Positions 1-10,372 of a DNA stretch of 17,846 nt are shown one piece after another. Numbering within the stretch: the first letter of the stretch is position 1; the number at the start of each line of letters is the position of its first letter. The position numbers and the translations under genes are program-made. Where the stretch lies: assembly GCA_004325065.1 (NCBI GenBank), contig PITI01000178.1, forward strand, positions 1 through 17,846. Reading direction: 5' to 3'. Source of the DNA: Hamiltosporidium magnivora (lineage: Eukaryota > Microsporidia > Dubosqiidae). Below the pieces are notes generated by a model. That model was not told the origin of the DNA. It worked only from the letters and a program-made list of their open reading frames with translations, and searched no databases.

Positions 1-59
1 ATAACTCTTTTGACAAATACTAATTTATAGTTAATTTATTCCGTCACTATATAACCAGA

Positions 60-972
60 AAGAGGATTATCAAATCTAAGTTGGCAAAAAAAAGCTGAAA
101 AAATGGTTTGTTTGTGCACCATATACTGTTCTATAATAATTAAATATAACATAATGTGAACCAATCTACATTTTTGTACCAGTTCCATTTACCTCTTTTT
201 GATAATCATCTTTTAATTGTTTGATTAACTAATTTAACTTGTTCCTGCGCCTTTGGTTTGCGTGGTCCTCTATGTATGATTTGTACGTTGAAAGCAGTTA
301 AGTATGTTTCCAGTAATTCATTTTAAAGTTCTTTATTATTATTATCAGATTGACTAGATGTTCGAATACCATAATTATCAAATAGAAATTTTATGAATTT
401 TATATAGGCTGTAAAGTCTTTTTGGCAATCTTGAAACTTAAAATATGCTTTGTATAAGAGCTAATTACATTTATAATCAAATAATACTCCTGATTTCTTC
501 CAGCCCTTACTTAAGATATACACTAATTATCATAAATAAATCATGTTTTTTGTAATATTGCTTGTAGAATTGGCTTAATTGTCTTCAAAAATTGAATCTA
601 CTACAGGTTTCACGCGTTATTACTTATTTAATTGTGCCTACATTGGGAATCCAATAATATTTTGTTCAATTAATGTAATCATTTTATCAATTTTAAGATT
701 TTCTACATAATTTTCTGTCTCAATTATATGTTTGATTAATATCTTTGCAAATTCAAGAACAACTTTCAGCATTCGTTAGCGCTTTTTGAAACAAAGATTA
801 TCTTCAAGCATTGAGAATTTATTTGACTTTCTTCGTAGAAGTCATTTACCCTTTTAAGTGTAATTAACTGAATAACGCCCGTCTTCAAAAATATCACTAA
901 AATATTCTTTTCTTCCTTGTTTTGATAAATTTAAATCTACGTTGCCTACATTATTTTTTTGCTATTATTAAA
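60..972 (-). pseudogene. Decayed integrase (rve-type) of a retroelement or transposon
   Basis: Reading the minus strand from about 972 down to 60 gives an integrase in pieces, broken by stops and frameshifts. The upstream part (about 972-780) reads RKSNKFSMLEDNLCFKK. The middle (about 660-600) carries CSRFN and, in another frame, VDSIFEDN. The core follows: YYLIINVISSYTKAY near 490-440, GIRTSSQSDNNNKEL near 375-335, then AFNVQIIHRGPRKPKAQ near 295-250 and VNQTIKR. NYYRTVYGAQTN near 90 matches the usual distal part. These correspond to the ID-(F/Y)SSY, QSDNGKEF and IHGRPR..QGQVERVNQTIKRW blocks of rve integrases of Ty3/gypsy, Ginger or KRBA2-like elements. The gene is dead: the first catalytic Asp reads Asn, the Glu of QVERVN reads Lys (QVKLVN), HGRPR is scrambled to HRGPR, and many stops interrupt it. 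The element class cannot be fixed because no linked RT or terminal repeat is seen. Confidence 0.8.
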
Positions 973-3900
973 CTTAAAAGCAAAAAAATGAAGGTATATT
1001 ATTTCTAAAATTTTATTAATTGTTATAGAGTCATTTCCTCAGAAATTAGTACCTTATAATGCTTTATTCAACTTTGACACACTTATTCAATCTATAATTC
1101 AAATCAAAAGCAAGCAATAAAAATTTGAATCAAGATTATTTGTAAATAAAGCGTCTTTAAATCATTTAGATTCAAAGGCTATAAAACGACAGAGTATTCC
1201 TATGAAATAGGATGAGAGCAATAGAAGTTGAAGTATATACGAAAAATCGGAAATTATAGGATACGAAAGATGATACAAATAAAATATATCTATCGCAAAT
1301 AAAGGATATTATAATAGAAAAAGGGCATTACAAATAACATGTGCGTATTGGACTTGGGAGTACATCATGAAGCGTGAAAGTCATTACTTAGACTGATACA
1401 TTTGTTTTTTTTCCAGCTAATTTCTTGAAATTATGGGGTAATTTACTTGAAGAAATTATGAATACTGAATTCAAATGCATATTTGATAATTTGATTTGTA
1501 AATATTTTTTGAGTATTTCATTTTAAAGAATAGTTGTCAATACAGTCAGGCATTACCAGGTGGAAATAATTTTTGAATAAAATTGTATTTCGTTATTGAA
1601 TATGGTCGCTAGACGATTCTTGCGAAATTCAAATAAATAATTTTCTTAATTTTCTTAATTTTCTTTAAAAATATTGTTAAGGTTACATTTTTGTTTTCTT
1701 TTTAAAAATCGGTATGGCACTTTCAACATTTCACTAAAAATATTAGTAAAAAATCGTAGAAATACTTTCGGAATATTGGAGAAGATAATAAGTTTTTGAT
1801 ATTCGAGACTTTTTTAGAAGTTAATATGATACGTGTACTAAAAATTCAGTAAACCCTAATTCTATACCATACATTACTACATATATGCAAGCTTTAACTA
1901 AGGTATATAATGTGATTTGAATTAATAAAAATTCTTGAAATGCTAAATTGCTGATATCGGTGCTTTTAAATTAAATGAAGAGGATTCAATGATAATTTCA
2001 TTTGAAAATAGTATTGAATAGATAATTGAAATTTTGTTTGCCTTGATCAAATAACTTTAGCTTCAATTTCCATTTCTATGTTTAACTGATCAGATATTAT
2101 TAGTATTATTATATCATCAAAAATAGCTTCTGTCCAGAAAAGTACAACTTGGCCAATTTCTTCTATTTATCCATGTTTCACTGTTTCGAACATTAATCTG
2201 ATCTATTTTATTATTAGATTTTGATTAGATTCATGTTTTGTGATAGATCCTGAACCAATCGATGATGAAATTATTTGTTGCATAGAATTTTTTTTTGAGG
2301 GTATTAATCTTTCGCATAGTTTCAGGAATTATCGGATAAAACACAGAACAAATCAGGGTGGTCATAAGCTTCTATATAGAAGTCTCAGTTTAAATTAATT
2401 TATTTATCCTTGTCTTAGACCATATAAATATATAAAATTAATATTTTGATTATTCATTCTAATACATTTAGAGTCTAAGCACAAAAGTTCAAAGTTTCCA
2501 TGTATTTATGTGAATAAATCGAAAATGTCGATAGTCTTAGCGCCCTCAAATAGCAAGTATATGAATTTTCCTGGTACTTTTATACCAAAAATTATTTAAA
2601 AAAGATCACACTGCACTGTGCATATCTCAAATTACATCCAGTTATGTTCTGAGTATAGTTTTCGGATTTACAGTCAAACCGAATGATTCTTTTTATTTAT
2701 AATGTTACACATCACTGACATGTTTATTTTCAGAATTCTTCCAGTTTTCTTATTAAAACAAATATCAGAGCTTGCAAAAAACATATACTAGTAGTTTCAT
2801 TATCGAAATTGCAAATTTTACTGCATTATAACTCAATTTTTAAATTAATATGTTTCAACAAGGAAATTGTATATAAATATCAATTATAGAAGCTTTTCCG
2901 ATAAATATATTTCGAGATGAAATTTATGAATATATGAAGTAAAAAAAGAAGGGCTTAAATATATCTGATAGGAATGTATCAGATATCTTTACAATTCGAT
3001 ATCACGATTACTTTGTTATCCCTCTAAATTAAATGAACATTATAATTTTGATTCTAGTAGCGGATATTCAAATATTCAGATAATTCTCATTTCTATCGAG
3101 TTCTTTTTAACCCAGGTATGCAATTTACTTATTAAAATCGCAATATCTGTTCATGATCGTAAGTTGATCAAACTAGACATACGAGTAAGAATTTTAAGTA
3201 TAATATATAATAAATCATATTTTTAGGTTTAGATGGAATATACATATACATATAATATATTACTGTTTTTGGTTTAAATGAGGTTTATTTCTCACGGCTA
3301 CACACCCTTTCACAGATTATTTAAGGATAATGCCCTTCCGACTTACCATTTTTGGGTTATAAAAATGCATCTCTGCTACTTCATGTTATTTGCGTTGTAA
3401 TGATATAAATGCAGCTTTATGAATTAAGCGAATAATCAATTTTATTTAATTTAGGATAAGTATATCCTCACGTTTTTTTCATAAAATTGTCCATAGTTTT
3501 CTATTTTCGAATCACTCAAAGGTTTTCAGAACCCAAAAACCATTTTTCGATTGTTTCTTCGTGATTTCTCTAAATCTATCAGTATAATTTCTTTTTGTTT
3601 ATGTTGAAACATGCGCAGACACTAAATACGACGTGTATTATAAAAATGATGATTCAATGTCACTACTTACACTCTCTTGCTAAGTTTTTTTGCCATATTG
3701 TTGTATTATTAAATTTTTACACATAAAAAGTAAAACTTATGAAAGCATATAGTCAAGGTAGTCTATATTGCGTTGAGCAGATAACACAATAGTTCAAAAT
3801 AAAAATATCGCGAAACACCCTCAAAAATTCGGTAAATCCAGGAATCACACATTGTTTGCTATATTCTAATGAGAATTGATATTGAAAGTAATCAAGTTGA

Positions 3901-4202
3901 ATGCCATTTTTTAAATAAGTTCAAAATAGTCTTACCAGAGTTAAAAATAGAGGCTTTTATTACAGGCAATGTTTTTAAGTTTTATATTCAGGTAACTAAT
4001 ATTGTAATTTGCAATATTTTATTAAGTATATCAGTACAGGGCTATTTCAAACACTATGATTCATATAAATAATTAACTCAGATATCTATTTCCAAAGTTT
4101 TACATTTTTATTGTGGTTTTAAAGAAATTAAGCAAACATTATTCGACTAATAAAGTTTTATACAATTTTGAATTAAAAAAGAACAAACTTTGCAAACTTT
4201 TC
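973..4202. other. Gene-free AT-rich region with faint coding-like traces
   Basis: About 3.2 kb with no intact gene that I can support. Two minus-strand stretches look like worn coding sequence: about 2283-1900 (long open segments joined by a few stops and a frameshift) and about 3715-3255 (including VKGCVAVRNKPHLNQKQ near 3310-3260, faintly like the DNA-binding part of Tc1/mariner transposases). Neither is identified. A perfect 14-bp palindrome, CTTCTATATAGAAG, lies at 2369-2382. A 67-codon plus-strand open frame at 3869-4072 has no ACCCT box and no family resemblance, and I treat it as chance. Confidence 0.5.
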
Positions 4203-4915
4203 GGTAGAGACGAAATAACAGAAAAAAACTATCTGCTTCGAAATAAGTTAAGGAAATTCCTGCGAAGATCATTCTTTGAATTTTTGGGGGCGAAAAAAAC
4301 TAGATTACATATAGAGTTTCGAAGAAAATTTCTATTGGAGGAAACTTCCTCCAAAATGGCGATACATTTCCTAAACAGTATTTGTGGTTATTTTATTTTA
4401 TAGATTGTAAACCCGATTGATCTTAGAGGTAATTGACATGTAGATGCTTATAAAACCTGGCTTATTCGGTCTATTTCGAAGACCTAGAGCCTTGGGAGTG
4501 TGAAAAAAACATCCATAAGAGAGTCTGGGACATCGAGAGCATATTAAATTTGTTATTTGACATTGCAATATACAAGTAGATCACATATAAGTCGCAGAAA
4601 TATATCTTGGCTGGAAATTTAATGGGTTTTTACAGAAAGATTAAGTGAAAATGATGCTTGTATCGGAGAGCCCAGGTAAGTTTCGACCTCAATCACATAT
4701 CAGACAACGGACATTCACTAAACCTCAAAAACTGCCTTGCTAATTGAATGGATTATATGCAAGATGTAGATGAAAAGCTTTGGATTGTAAGTATTTAAGG
4801 TATAATAACTGTGTATTGAAAAGCGATTATATATTAAACCTAGAAATGTTAAATGTTATTAAAAAAACATAACATATGCCGCTTTTATTTAAAAAATGTG
4901 ATATTTATAGAATAT
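4203..4915 (+). repeat. Interspersed ~0.7 kb repeat, copy A
   Basis: Diverged copy of a non-coding family that I could align by eye with copies at 6641-7345, 12811-13772 and 11981-12766 (reverse). Shared landmarks in order: a GAAGATCA..TTTTTGGATTTTT block (here 4263-4290), AAATGGCG (about 4354), AAACCTGGCTT (about 4452), TGTGAAAAAAAC (about 4500), AAGTCGCAGAAATATATCTTGGCTGG (about 4590), CAGGTAAGTTTCGACC (about 4675), AAAAACTGCCTTGCTAATTG (about 4728) and a tail with AATGTGATATTTATAGAATA ending near 4915. The first 60 bases are poorly conserved, so the left edge is approximate. A 96-codon open frame at 4113-4403 runs into this repeat and is therefore not a credible gene. No terminal inverted repeats or coding capacity were seen; solo LTR, SINE-like or MITE-like origins all remain open. 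Confidence 0.7.
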
Positions 4916-5347
4916 AAAGTACAAAAATAATCCAAAATTTTTATCTAAAAATAATGTAGAAATATAATTTTTAAAAAATATATTATAATCTTTCATTACC
5001 ATCTTTTTAATCTAAAAAATAATTAAAATAAAATTGCAATAAAAAAAATTTCTACACAAATTTATATTTATTCCGCTTTGTATTTTTTTCACTTTGTCTA
5101 AAAGATCTTATAGATGTATTAAGTGCCTTCTAATTCCGAATAAATTTTTGGTTGAAATATTTTGGCGAGTCATAATGTTATTAATTTAAATTTATATTTT
5201 TTTATTTGTTTATTTCAACTTTTCATAAAAATTTGTTTAAAAATTCTTTAAAAAATTTTTTTTTGTTAGAAATTCAGTTAGCTTGAAATATAATGGAGAT
5301 GAAGCATCTTTTAAAATTGTAAATGAAATTAAAAATTGCTCATTCAG
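4916..5347. other. Intergenic spacer before cyclin
   Basis: AT-rich, with many A and T runs, and no coding-like stretch on either strand. I see no structured element apart from poly-T/poly-A tracts (for example around 5250-5265). It holds the upstream region of the cyclin gene. Confidence 0.6.
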
Positions 5348-5352
5348 ACCCT
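5348..5352 (+). promoter_or_regulatory. ACCCT (CCC-type) box of the cyclin gene
   Basis: ACCCT followed by exactly six bases (GAGTGA) and then the ATG at 5359. CCC-like motifs immediately upstream of start codons are a known microsporidian promoter feature, usually with a very short leader. The same box at the same six-base distance precedes SmF and the 50-codon gene, and it supports the chosen cyclin start. Confidence 0.7.
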
Positions 5353-5358
5353 GAGTGA

Positions 5359-6336
5359 ATGTTAGGTAGAACACATGAAAAAGAGTCGATAAAGAAAATT
5401 ATGCCATTGAGAAACATTACTAATAGAAAAAAAGAAGCAAAAAAATATAAAGATACATCAAATTTAAATTTTAGTGAAACTGAAGATGCAATATATCGAT
5501 TAAGAGAATTGGATGATTCTAGAGACGTAACAATGTACTATGAATATGCCGAAATGGTTTTTATTTTTTTTAAAAAATTGGAAACAGAATATTTGTTGAA
5601 AAATAATTTTATGAATATTCAAAAGGAAATTGGTTGGAGTGAAAGGTGTTTATTAGTAGATTGGATTATAGAAGTTCATTGGAAATTGGGATTAGTGCCT
5701 GAAACACTTTATCATACAGTTTATATTATGGACAAGTTGTTATCTCTAAGAGTTGTATCAACTGAAAAATTACAATTGTTAGGAATTACGTGTTTGCTTA
5801 TTTCTAGTAAATACGAAGAAGTGGTCTGTCCGTCAATAGAAACATTTGTAATTTTGTCCGAAAAAACAATTTCCGAGGAAGAAATAAGAAAAGCTGAAAG
5901 ATATGTTTTAAGTGTATTAGATTTTCAATTAAATTATCCCTCGCCACTCAATTTTTTAAGAAAATGTTCCAAAGCAAATAATTATGAATATAAAACAAGA
6001 ATGGTAGCCAAATATTTAATGGAATTAACTTTCTTTTACCCGCAATTCAGATCAATTTCTGGATCTCTTGTATCAGCAAGTTCTATGTTTCTTTCTAGAA
6101 AAATACTTGAAATGAATGAAAATGAAAATATATTTTTTTTCTACTCTGGATATTCCAAAAAAGATGTACAATCATGTGCAAATGAAATTTTTTCAATCAT
6201 TCTACAGCCTATAATGTATGAAAATGTACAAAAAAAATATAGTTCATCAAAAATGTTAAAAGTATCAAATTTTATTAAAGATTTTTCTAAAGAATATTTG
6301 AAAAATTCAAATATAAATTCAATAAAATTACTATGA
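5359..6336 (+). CDS. B-type mitotic cyclin (CDK regulatory subunit)
   Basis: A 325-residue cyclin of the A/B class, expected to bind and activate the mitotic CDK (Cdc2/Cdk1) in the nucleus. The first cyclin box (about residues 85-190) has the signature SERCLLVDWIIEVHWKLGL..PETLYHTVYIMDKLLS (95-129), then KLQLLGITCLLISSKYEE (137-154) with the family's KYEE. The second cyclin fold (about 192-300) opens with NYPSPLNFLRKCSKANNYE and carries RMVAKYLMELT (214-224). The start is fixed by an in-frame TGA directly before the ATG and an ACCCT box six bases further up; Met15 would be the next choice. The N-terminal arm is short (about 60 residues against 100-200 in many B cyclins), and I find no canonical destruction box or KEN box there. 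The only RxxLxxxxN string (RKILEMNEN, 247-255) lies inside the second fold. The gene is single-exon and sits between two direct repeat copies. Confidence 0.95.
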   Translation: MLGRTHEKESIKKIMPLRNITNRKKEAKKYKDTSNLNFSETEDAIYRLRELDDSRDVTMYYEYAEMVFIFFKKLETEYLLKNNFMNIQKEIGWSERCLLVDWIIEVHWKLGLVPETLYHTVYIMDKLLSLRVVSTEKLQLLGITCLLISSKYEEVVCPSIETFVILSEKTISEEEIRKAERYVLSVLDFQLNYPSPLNFLRKCSKANNYEYKTRMVAKYLMELTFFYPQFRSISGSLVSASSMFLSRKILEMNENENIFFFYSGYSKKDVQSCANEIFSIILQPIMYENVQKKYSSSKMLKVSNFIKDFSKEYLKNSNINSIKLL

Positions 6337-6640
6337 AATCGAGATTTTTATAATTGAAGTTTAGTTTTAATTTTTAGAATATTTTTATTAAATTTTAAAG
6401 TATTTATATTTTCTTTAGAATTTATTGCTTGAGTAATCATTAAATGCTCATTAATTCAATAATATTTGAATCTTTATTTTTTAAAAAGTGAATTCTAAAG
6501 ATAAAACAACTTGAAGTTTATTTAACTTTTTGAAATACAAAAATATTTTAAAATTTTAAAAATTCATATTAAAGTTTCTTAAGGAAAAGAAAAAGAATTT
6601 TTACTCCTTTAATAATTTTTACTTTTTATAATTAAATTAT
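6337..6640. other. Spacer downstream of cyclin
   Basis: About 300 AT-rich bases. Poly-T-rich sequence follows the stop codon (TTTTTAGAATATTTTT near 6371-6387), as would suit transcript 3' end formation, but no definite signal can be named. No coding-like segment was seen. Confidence 0.5.
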
Positions 6641-7345
6641 TGGTGGAGGAAGGATGACCACAAAAAAACCTTTTGCGTGGCAATGAGTATGTGAAACTGG
6701 TGTGATGAACAGTGTTGGATTTTAGTGGGAATAAAACCGCGCTACATTTTTCGTTAAAAGGGATTTGAGGAGATTAAGGGCTATGAAATGGCGAAACTTT
6801 TTCTACAAATCTATTTTATAGTTTTTTATGTAACTGGATCTCAGAACACGGCTGAAATTATGGTAATTACCATGTAAAAGCATTGAAACCTAGCCTTGCT
6901 CACTCGGGTTAGAAGACTTAGCGCTTGAAATATATTAAAACAAAGTTCTTTCAAGCAGGAGCCAAGTTGCAGTTATACCAGTTGGTATGGCATTGGTGTG
7001 TGTAGGTAGACCCCATGTAAGTCACTGGAATATATCTTAGCTAGAAGTTTATTGAATTCAGAAAGTTTAAAGTAAGTGGGAAGGCTGCATAGCCTTGGAA
7101 AAGCTAGGGGAGCCCTCGGCCTTCGATCACACACCATGCAGCGGACAAACAAAAAACGGGAAACCTTCTTCCCGTTAAACTGCTTCTACACGCCTTTTAG
7201 ATAAAAAAACTTTGGAATATAAGTATCGCAAGAGGTACAGTTTGAGTTCGTGTGAGCAGTTATATGTAAAACCCAGAACTGCATTAATGCCATGAAAACT
7301 TTAATAACCCTGTTCTCTATTATAATGTGATATATTAAATAATTT
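6641..7345 (+). repeat. Interspersed ~0.7 kb repeat, copy B
   Basis: The best preserved plus-strand copy. It starts TGGTGGAGGAAGGATGACC and shares GTGGCAATGA (6677), TTTTAGTGGGAATAAAACC (6720), GAAATGGCGAAA (6785), AACCTAGCCTTGCTCACTCG (6888) plus GGTTAGAAGACTTAGCGC (6907), TGTAAGTCACTGGAATATATC (7016), CACGCCTTTTAGAT (7189) and AATGTGATATATTAAATAAT near its end. It contains short stem-loops: AAGGCT/AGCCTT at 7081-7096 and AACGGGAA/TTCCCGTT at 7155-7176, and an imperfect AACCTAG/CTCGGGTT pair near 6888-6912 whose partner bases also pair in the reverse copy at 12.5 kb. No open frame of note. It lies 304 bases after the cyclin stop, in the same orientation as copy A. Confidence 0.8.
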
Positions 7346-8322
7346 ATTGTTTTTAAATAAAAAATATCGAATTGATATGCTTAAGATAATAATACACACA
7401 CACCAACGTCGCTCTTTATTCATCGAGTAGTATATTTCTTCCTACCAAATTGTTTACTTTGATTTTATAAAATGAAATACATCTTTTGATTACAGACGAG
7501 TCTCATTTTTATATTAATTTTAGTCTTTCCTGACATATTATTGCCCATATAAACAACAGCAAAACAGAGGTAAGTTTATTTTTCTGCTACATACTAGCTT
7601 GTTACTTTCTTTGCTCTGGCGCAATAAAAATTTTCAATTTTTCCCAGGGAAAAAATATTTTTAAACTTAAATCTCTATAATTACTTTATAAATAAAGTTT
7701 ATATAATTTAGAAATGAAAAAAAATTCCGATAAAAATCCAAGGAAAAAATTTATAATATTAATACTAATTCTTTTACCAATATATGTGTGTCTAAATGGA
7801 TAATTTATGGTTAGTAACAGGTTATTTAAGTATACAACTTTATTTATTTATACTTTACAGATGAATGTTTAATATAAAATGACTATTGCAAAATTTTTAC
7901 TGATACAATATTAATTATATTCTTTACTGGTAAGATATTTAATATAAAATAATCATTAGTTTTGCATTTTTGCATTTTCATTATTTATCTTTAGTAGTAA
8001 GATGTGGTTAGTATTACGCAAATTAATGCAATCGAAGTATTCTTACGTATATCTTGCTTAAAAAGTTTTTAATAACTTTATTGGATATTTAAACATTTAA
8101 AAACGTTATTATTGACTAACTGATAAAAATAAACTATTAAACTATTTAAATGGATTGATTAGCATATTTTTTTGAGAATAAATACACTTTTATTGGTCAA
8201 ATAATTGAAAATGAATTATAATTTATGAAAAATCTTAACTAAATATACTTTTAAGGAGTCGTAACGTATTATACGTTAAAATATATTTTAAAAACTATAA
8301 GTTTGTTTCGAAATTAGTTTAC
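7346..8322. other. Gene-free AT-rich spacer with short repeats
   Basis: No coding-like region was recognised. A short direct repeat, TTAATATAAAAT followed by GACTATT or AATCATT, occurs near 7868 and 7938. A CA microsatellite (acacacacac) lies near 7393. A perfect inverted repeat AACGTAT-T-ATACGTT occupies 8263-8277, about 45 bases before the ATG at 8323; it could be a dyad operator or chance. No ACCCT box precedes that ATG. Confidence 0.5.
8263..8277. promoter_or_regulatory. Perfect 7+1+7 palindrome upstream of the secreted-protein gene
   Basis: AACGTAT T ATACGTT is a perfect dyad centred 53 bases before the ATG at 8323. Such symmetry suits a dimeric DNA-binding protein. In this AT-rich setting the two CG steps make it more notable than a plain AT palindrome. 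Function is inferred only from position. Confidence 0.25.
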
Positions 8323-8799
8323 ATGGAGATTTTCTACAAAATAATAGCTTTGGCTTTTTTTCTTCTGAATAAAATTGATACAGCTGTTGTTGAAACCGGT
8401 ACAGCCACTCCTGTGGTTACATCTGCCGATACAGCTACAGCCATTCCTACGGCTACAGCCACACCTACAGCAGTTTCGGAGAAAAAAGAAGAAAGTACGG
8501 CTAATCCAGAAGGACTTAGTGCAAATCCAACTACAGCGCAAATCGGGAATACTTTGGATGGTAAAAATGCAATTAAAGAAGGAAATTCTACCACAAGCAA
8601 AAACGCTACACTCGGTAGCAATGAAACCTGTCCTGAGAATAACGGAACAAGTCATGACTCCTCTAAAAAGAAAAACGAAAAATCGAATCATCACAACGAT
8701 TCTGCGGATACAAATGGTAAAAACGATCGTAGTAGTAAAGATGATAAAAATGTACAACGCGCTACATTTAAAAGAGCGGAATTAACTTTAATAAGTTAA
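8323..8799 (+). CDS. Putative secreted Thr/Ala-rich low-complexity protein (hypothetical)
   Basis: 158 codons; family not recognised. Residues 1-22 resemble a signal peptide (MEIFYK, then hydrophobic IIALAFFLL). Residues 24-55 are a Thr/Ala/Pro-rich tract with repeating TAT(A)(I/T)PT units, encoded by a minisatellite-like ACAGCCA(C/T)..CCT pattern at 8395-8485. Residues 85-145 are rich in Asn, Ser, Lys and Asp, with NST, NAT, NET and NGT sequons and a single Cys. The frame is GC-richer than its surroundings, which favours real coding use, and overlapping frames here are merely shadows. Thr-rich secreted proteins are common among microsporidian spore-wall, polar-tube and host-exposed proteins and are often O-mannosylated, but that role is inference. 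Against it: no ACCCT box before the ATG, and low-complexity composition that can keep a frame open by chance. Confidence 0.55.
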   Translation: MEIFYKIIALAFFLLNKIDTAVVETGTATPVVTSADTATAIPTATATPTAVSEKKEESTANPEGLSANPTTAQIGNTLDGKNAIKEGNSTTSKNATLGSNETCPENNGTSHDSSKKKNEKSNHHNDSADTNGKNDRSSKDDKNVQRATFKRAELTLIS

Positions 8800-9902
8800 A
8801 GCAGAAGCTTCACAAATGAAAATTAAAAGTTTAAAAGTTAAAATTTTATTCTATTTTTTAAAAACGAATTTATATTCACTTTTAAAATAAAAGTTACAAC
8901 CTAAAATTTTTCCATCCATTGATTGAGAAAGATTTGCAATAAATTATTTTTAATATAAATTTAGCTGAAAAATATCTTAAAATCAAACGACATATTTTTA
9001 ATTCTAATTTATGTTTATTTTACATCATAAAGATGTATAATACACTATTTCTATACCATTTTTTATTTCTGAATAGTAAAATATATACAATAATCTTACT
9101 AAAATTATATTTTACATGTCCTTTCTAAACATTTATGTTGCTTAGACTCATGAATGTAAAAATTCATAGATTTTTACCTACTAGTTTAATATCAAATAGC
9201 TATAAAAATAACCTATTAAACTACTATTTAAATATTTGTTAAAGTAAAAATGGCATTTTCATAGAATATTCTACCGCCTCGACTGTTTTATTCCCTATTA
9301 AATACGGTCTATTAAATTTTTGTTTAAAATTTATTTTAAAATATATCAGTAAGTCTCTATTGTTCAAATATTTTTAATCCAAAACGGACATATAAACTAT
9401 AATTAAATTTAATTCAAAGCTTAAAAAAACAATATTTTTTTAATCTTAGATTATCCAAAAAATACACTTAAAATAAAACTTTATCATGCCTAATGTTCCA
9501 ATTAGCCATTATATTTTTTATAGTTAACAAATATTTTTTTTGTTAAATATACTTTTTAGAATATTTTCTAATAAATTTTGCATTTTTATAAACAAACTCG
9601 AATAAAAGAAGTTTTAAAAAGTTTGACTACATACTAACTCCAATTATAATAAATATTATAGAAAAAAACAAGTATAAGCACTTAATGTAAATTTATTGTT
9701 CTATTTTTTTTCTATGTCCTAAACAGAATATTATTAGATGAAGAGAAATACTAGAAGAACAAAAATATAATTTTTGAATAAAGTTTTTACCATAGCTACT
9801 TAAACAAAATATACAAATAGAAATAATACCTTTCTATCAAAAGTATTTTAACAAACATCTGCAAGTAAAAGCAATAACTGACAGCAAAAAATATAGTAAC
9901 AG
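8800..9902. other. Gene-free AT-rich spacer
   Basis: No coding-like stretch was identified. Right after the stop, AAAATTAAAAGTTTAAAAG and GTTAAAATTTTA (8819-8849) resemble the sequence found after the Myb and SmF stop codons. A small stem-loop, GTAAAAAT/ATTTTTAC, lies near 9157-9178. A ~30-base AT-rich segment at about 9200-9232 (ATAAAAATAACCTATTAAAC and onward) is a diverged direct repeat of about 8122-8150, so similar sequence flanks the secreted-protein gene. Confidence 0.5.
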
Positions 9903-10037
9903 AACATTTGATAATAAAAGAAATAAAAAAAAAAGATAAATTAATGAATAATAATTTATTATTAAACAATAGAGTTAAAAAACATTTGATAATAAAAGAA
10001 ATAAAAAAAAGATAAATTAATGAATAATAATTTATTA
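9903..10037. repeat. Direct duplication, two near-identical 57-59 bp units 78 bp apart
   Basis: AACATTTGATAATAAAAGAA begins at 9903 and again at 9981. Both units continue through a poly-A run (10 against 8 As), GATAAATTAATGAATAATAA and TTTATTA. Apart from the run length I see no differences, so the duplication is recent. A 94-codon minus-strand open frame across it (9796-10080) is a by-product of this AT-rich repeat and not a gene. Confidence 0.85.
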
Positions 10038-10372
10038 GATTATGTAAACATACATAAGTAATATAATCATTATAAAACATTTTTTTATAAATAAATTTTA
10101 ATTTACTTAATGTATTTTTTAGATCATAAATAAATTTGTAAATTTTATTAAATTAAGCTATGATAGAACAATATTCAAAAACAATTCACTATGTTTGTAT
10201 GAAATATTATTTATATCTGAATTACAGTTTAATATCTTAGAACCATATGTTTTTAACTATAGTATATGTAAAAAAACTAATAAAAATTATTTGTTTAATA
10301 ATCACAAATAGATAAAGTAAACAAATAATAAAGATATAGTAGATATAATAAAGATGTCAAAGATAAAATAGT

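Noticed and set aside
2200..2310. Minus-strand ATG near 2282 with an ACCCT upstream
   Set aside because: The box is about 15 bases away and the frame stops after 26 codons; spacing does not match the other genes.
3869..4072. 67-codon plus-strand open frame
   Set aside because: No ACCCT box, no recognisable domain, composition as in the surrounding AT-rich sequence.
4113..4403. 96-codon plus-strand open frame
   Set aside because: Most of it lies in repeat copy A, whose other copies are not open in this frame; no box before its ATG.
8314..8785. Other open frames overlapping the secreted-protein gene on both strands
   Set aside because: They are by-products of the low-complexity, GC-richer repeat tract; only the 8323 frame has a signal-peptide-like start and a coherent composition.
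9796..10080. 94-codon minus-strand open frame
   Set aside because: Spans the 78-bp-offset AT-rich duplication; Phe/Ile/Tyr-rich composition reflects base content.
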